14,148 nucleotides of DNA. Source: JAMCXS01 sp046705545 (GTDB lineage Bacteria > Acidobacteriota > Terriglobia > UBA7540). Shown one piece after another: positions 13,638-14,148 of the stretch (position 1 is the stretch's first letter; each line of letters opens with the position of its first letter). Both the position numbers and the translations under genes were made by a program. Under the pieces are notes generated by a model that saw nothing but the letters and a program-made list of their open reading frames with translations, was not told where the DNA came from and made no database searches. Location of the stretch: NCBI GenBank assembly GCA_046705545.1, contig JBJKQF010000305.1:1-14148 (forward strand), given 5' to 3'.

Positions 13638-14039
13638 CTACTCCACGTTGCAGAGAATCTCTCCACCGACCTTGGCGCGCCGCGCCGATTTGCCGGTCAT
13701 CACCCCCTGGGGGGTGGTCAAAATATTGACTCCCAGTCCGCCCAGAACCTTGGGAACCTCACGGGAGGCAACATAAAAGCGCCGACCGGGTCTGGAAACT
13801 CGATCGAGCCTTGAGATCACGCTCGACCCGTTTGCAGTGTAACGCAGGAAGATCCGAAGGTTTTTCTTCTTCCCTTCCTCGGAGACCTTAAAGTTGCTGA
13901 TGTAGCCTTCTTCCTTCAGCACTCGGGCGATCTCAATCTTCAACTTTGACGAGGGCATATCCACGCGCTGGTGCCGGGCGCGAAAGCCGTTGCGGATTCG
14001 CGTCAGCATGTCAGCAACCGGATCAGAAACAGCGGACAT
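13638..14039 (-). CDS. rpsH: 30S ribosomal protein S8
   Basis: S8 is a primary binder of 16S rRNA and, in E. coli, the translational repressor of the spc operon. The 133-residue product begins MSAVSDPVADMLTRIRNGFRAR and contains IARVLKEEGYISNF (about 38-51). It ends with the conserved block GGLGVNILTTPQGVMTGKSARRAKVGGEILC, seen as TTPQGVMTGKSARRAKVGGE. The ATG at 14039 follows GGGAG with a 4-base spacer. It lies 63 bases after rpsN. The E. coli-type S8 target lies near rplX-rplE, outside this window. Confidence 0.98.
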   Translation of the reverse strand: MSAVSDPVADMLTRIRNGFRARHQRVDMPSSKLKIEIARVLKEEGYISNFKVSEEGKKKNLRIFLRYTANGSSVISRLDRVSRPGRRFYVASREVPKVLGGLGVNILTTPQGVMTGKSARRAKVGGEILCNVE

Positions 14040-14102
14040 AAGACTCCCAATTCGTTTAGACTCGTCGCGGCCTCACTCCCGCCACCGCGATCGTGTGCTT
14101 CC

Positions 14103-14148
14103 CTACCAGCTCGACTTGATCACGCCCGGGATATCACCCCGAAGCGCC
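14103..14148 (-). CDS. rpsN: 30S ribosomal protein S14 (C-terminal end only, probably type Z)
   Basis: The minus strand reads ALRGDIPGVIKSSW followed by a TAG stop at 14103-14105. This matches the end of S14, whose short zinc-binding form ends in a similar GEIPGVRKASW. The gene runs off the right edge, so the cysteine motif that would prove type Z is not visible. Position directly before rpsH is the standard spc order (rplE-rpsN-rpsH). The 63-base gap to rpsH holds no gene and no clear signal other than the rpsH Shine-Dalgarno. Confidence 0.85.
   Translation of the reverse strand, partial: ALRGDIPGVIKSSW

Noticed and set aside
13610..13666. Extended L6 start overlapping rpsH
   Set aside because: The extra 19 residues are unlike L6, and MSRIGRKP at 13609 is the family start.
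1..14148. Mobile elements, CRISPR arrays, toxin-antitoxin or defence genes
   Set aside because: No repeat arrays, transposase or integrase genes, or defence domains are present; gene order is that of a conserved housekeeping locus.

Overview
The window is a block of bacterial housekeeping chromosome. On the minus strand it carries the distal part of the S10-spc-alpha ribosomal protein supercluster. In transcription order (right to left) this is rpsN(partial)-rpsH-rplF-rplR-rpsE-rpmD-rplO-secY-adk-map-infA-rpmJ-rpsM-rpsK-rpsD-rpoA-rplQ. It ends in a clear intrinsic terminator at 4546-4577. Left of it lie a plus-strand gene for a secreted family-20 glycoside hydrolase (2271-4460), convergent with the ribosomal operon, and a complete minus-strand uvrB (16-2046), divergent from the hydrolase gene.

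The organism is a GC-rich bacterium. The rpoA N-terminus (MLWKGFQKPKR), the adk-map-infA-rpmJ order between secY and rpsM, and the general sequence character suggest Acidobacteriota. That is recognition from memory, not a search, and is only moderately certain. S4, L36 and adenylate kinase all keep their cysteine zinc sites, and the visible end of S14 fits the short zinc (type Z) form.

Layout: 16-2046 uvrB; 2047-2270 divergent control region with a consensus -10 for uvrB, a consensus -35 for the hydrolase and a repeat that may be an operator; 2271-4460 GH20 hydrolase; 4461-4627 convergent 3' region with the operon terminator and a second hairpin; 4628-14148 ribosomal/secretion/transcription operon. 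The operon makes ribosome parts, the translocon channel SecY, initiation factor IF1, RNA polymerase alpha, methionine aminopeptidase and adenylate kinase, so protein synthesis, processing and export are made together. Several junctions are coupled: ATGA overlaps at adk/map and rplO/secY, and a 2-nt gap at rpoA/rplQ.

I see no mobile element, CRISPR array, tRNA, rRNA or defence system, and no gene-free stretch above 300 bases. The points most worth a second look are: L30 carrying a roughly 110-residue Lys/Ala-rich tail; the GcnA/HexD-like GH20 enzyme with a helical C-terminal region; non-ATG starts on rpsD, rpsE and rpmD; and perfect or near-perfect hairpins in many of the intercistronic gaps.
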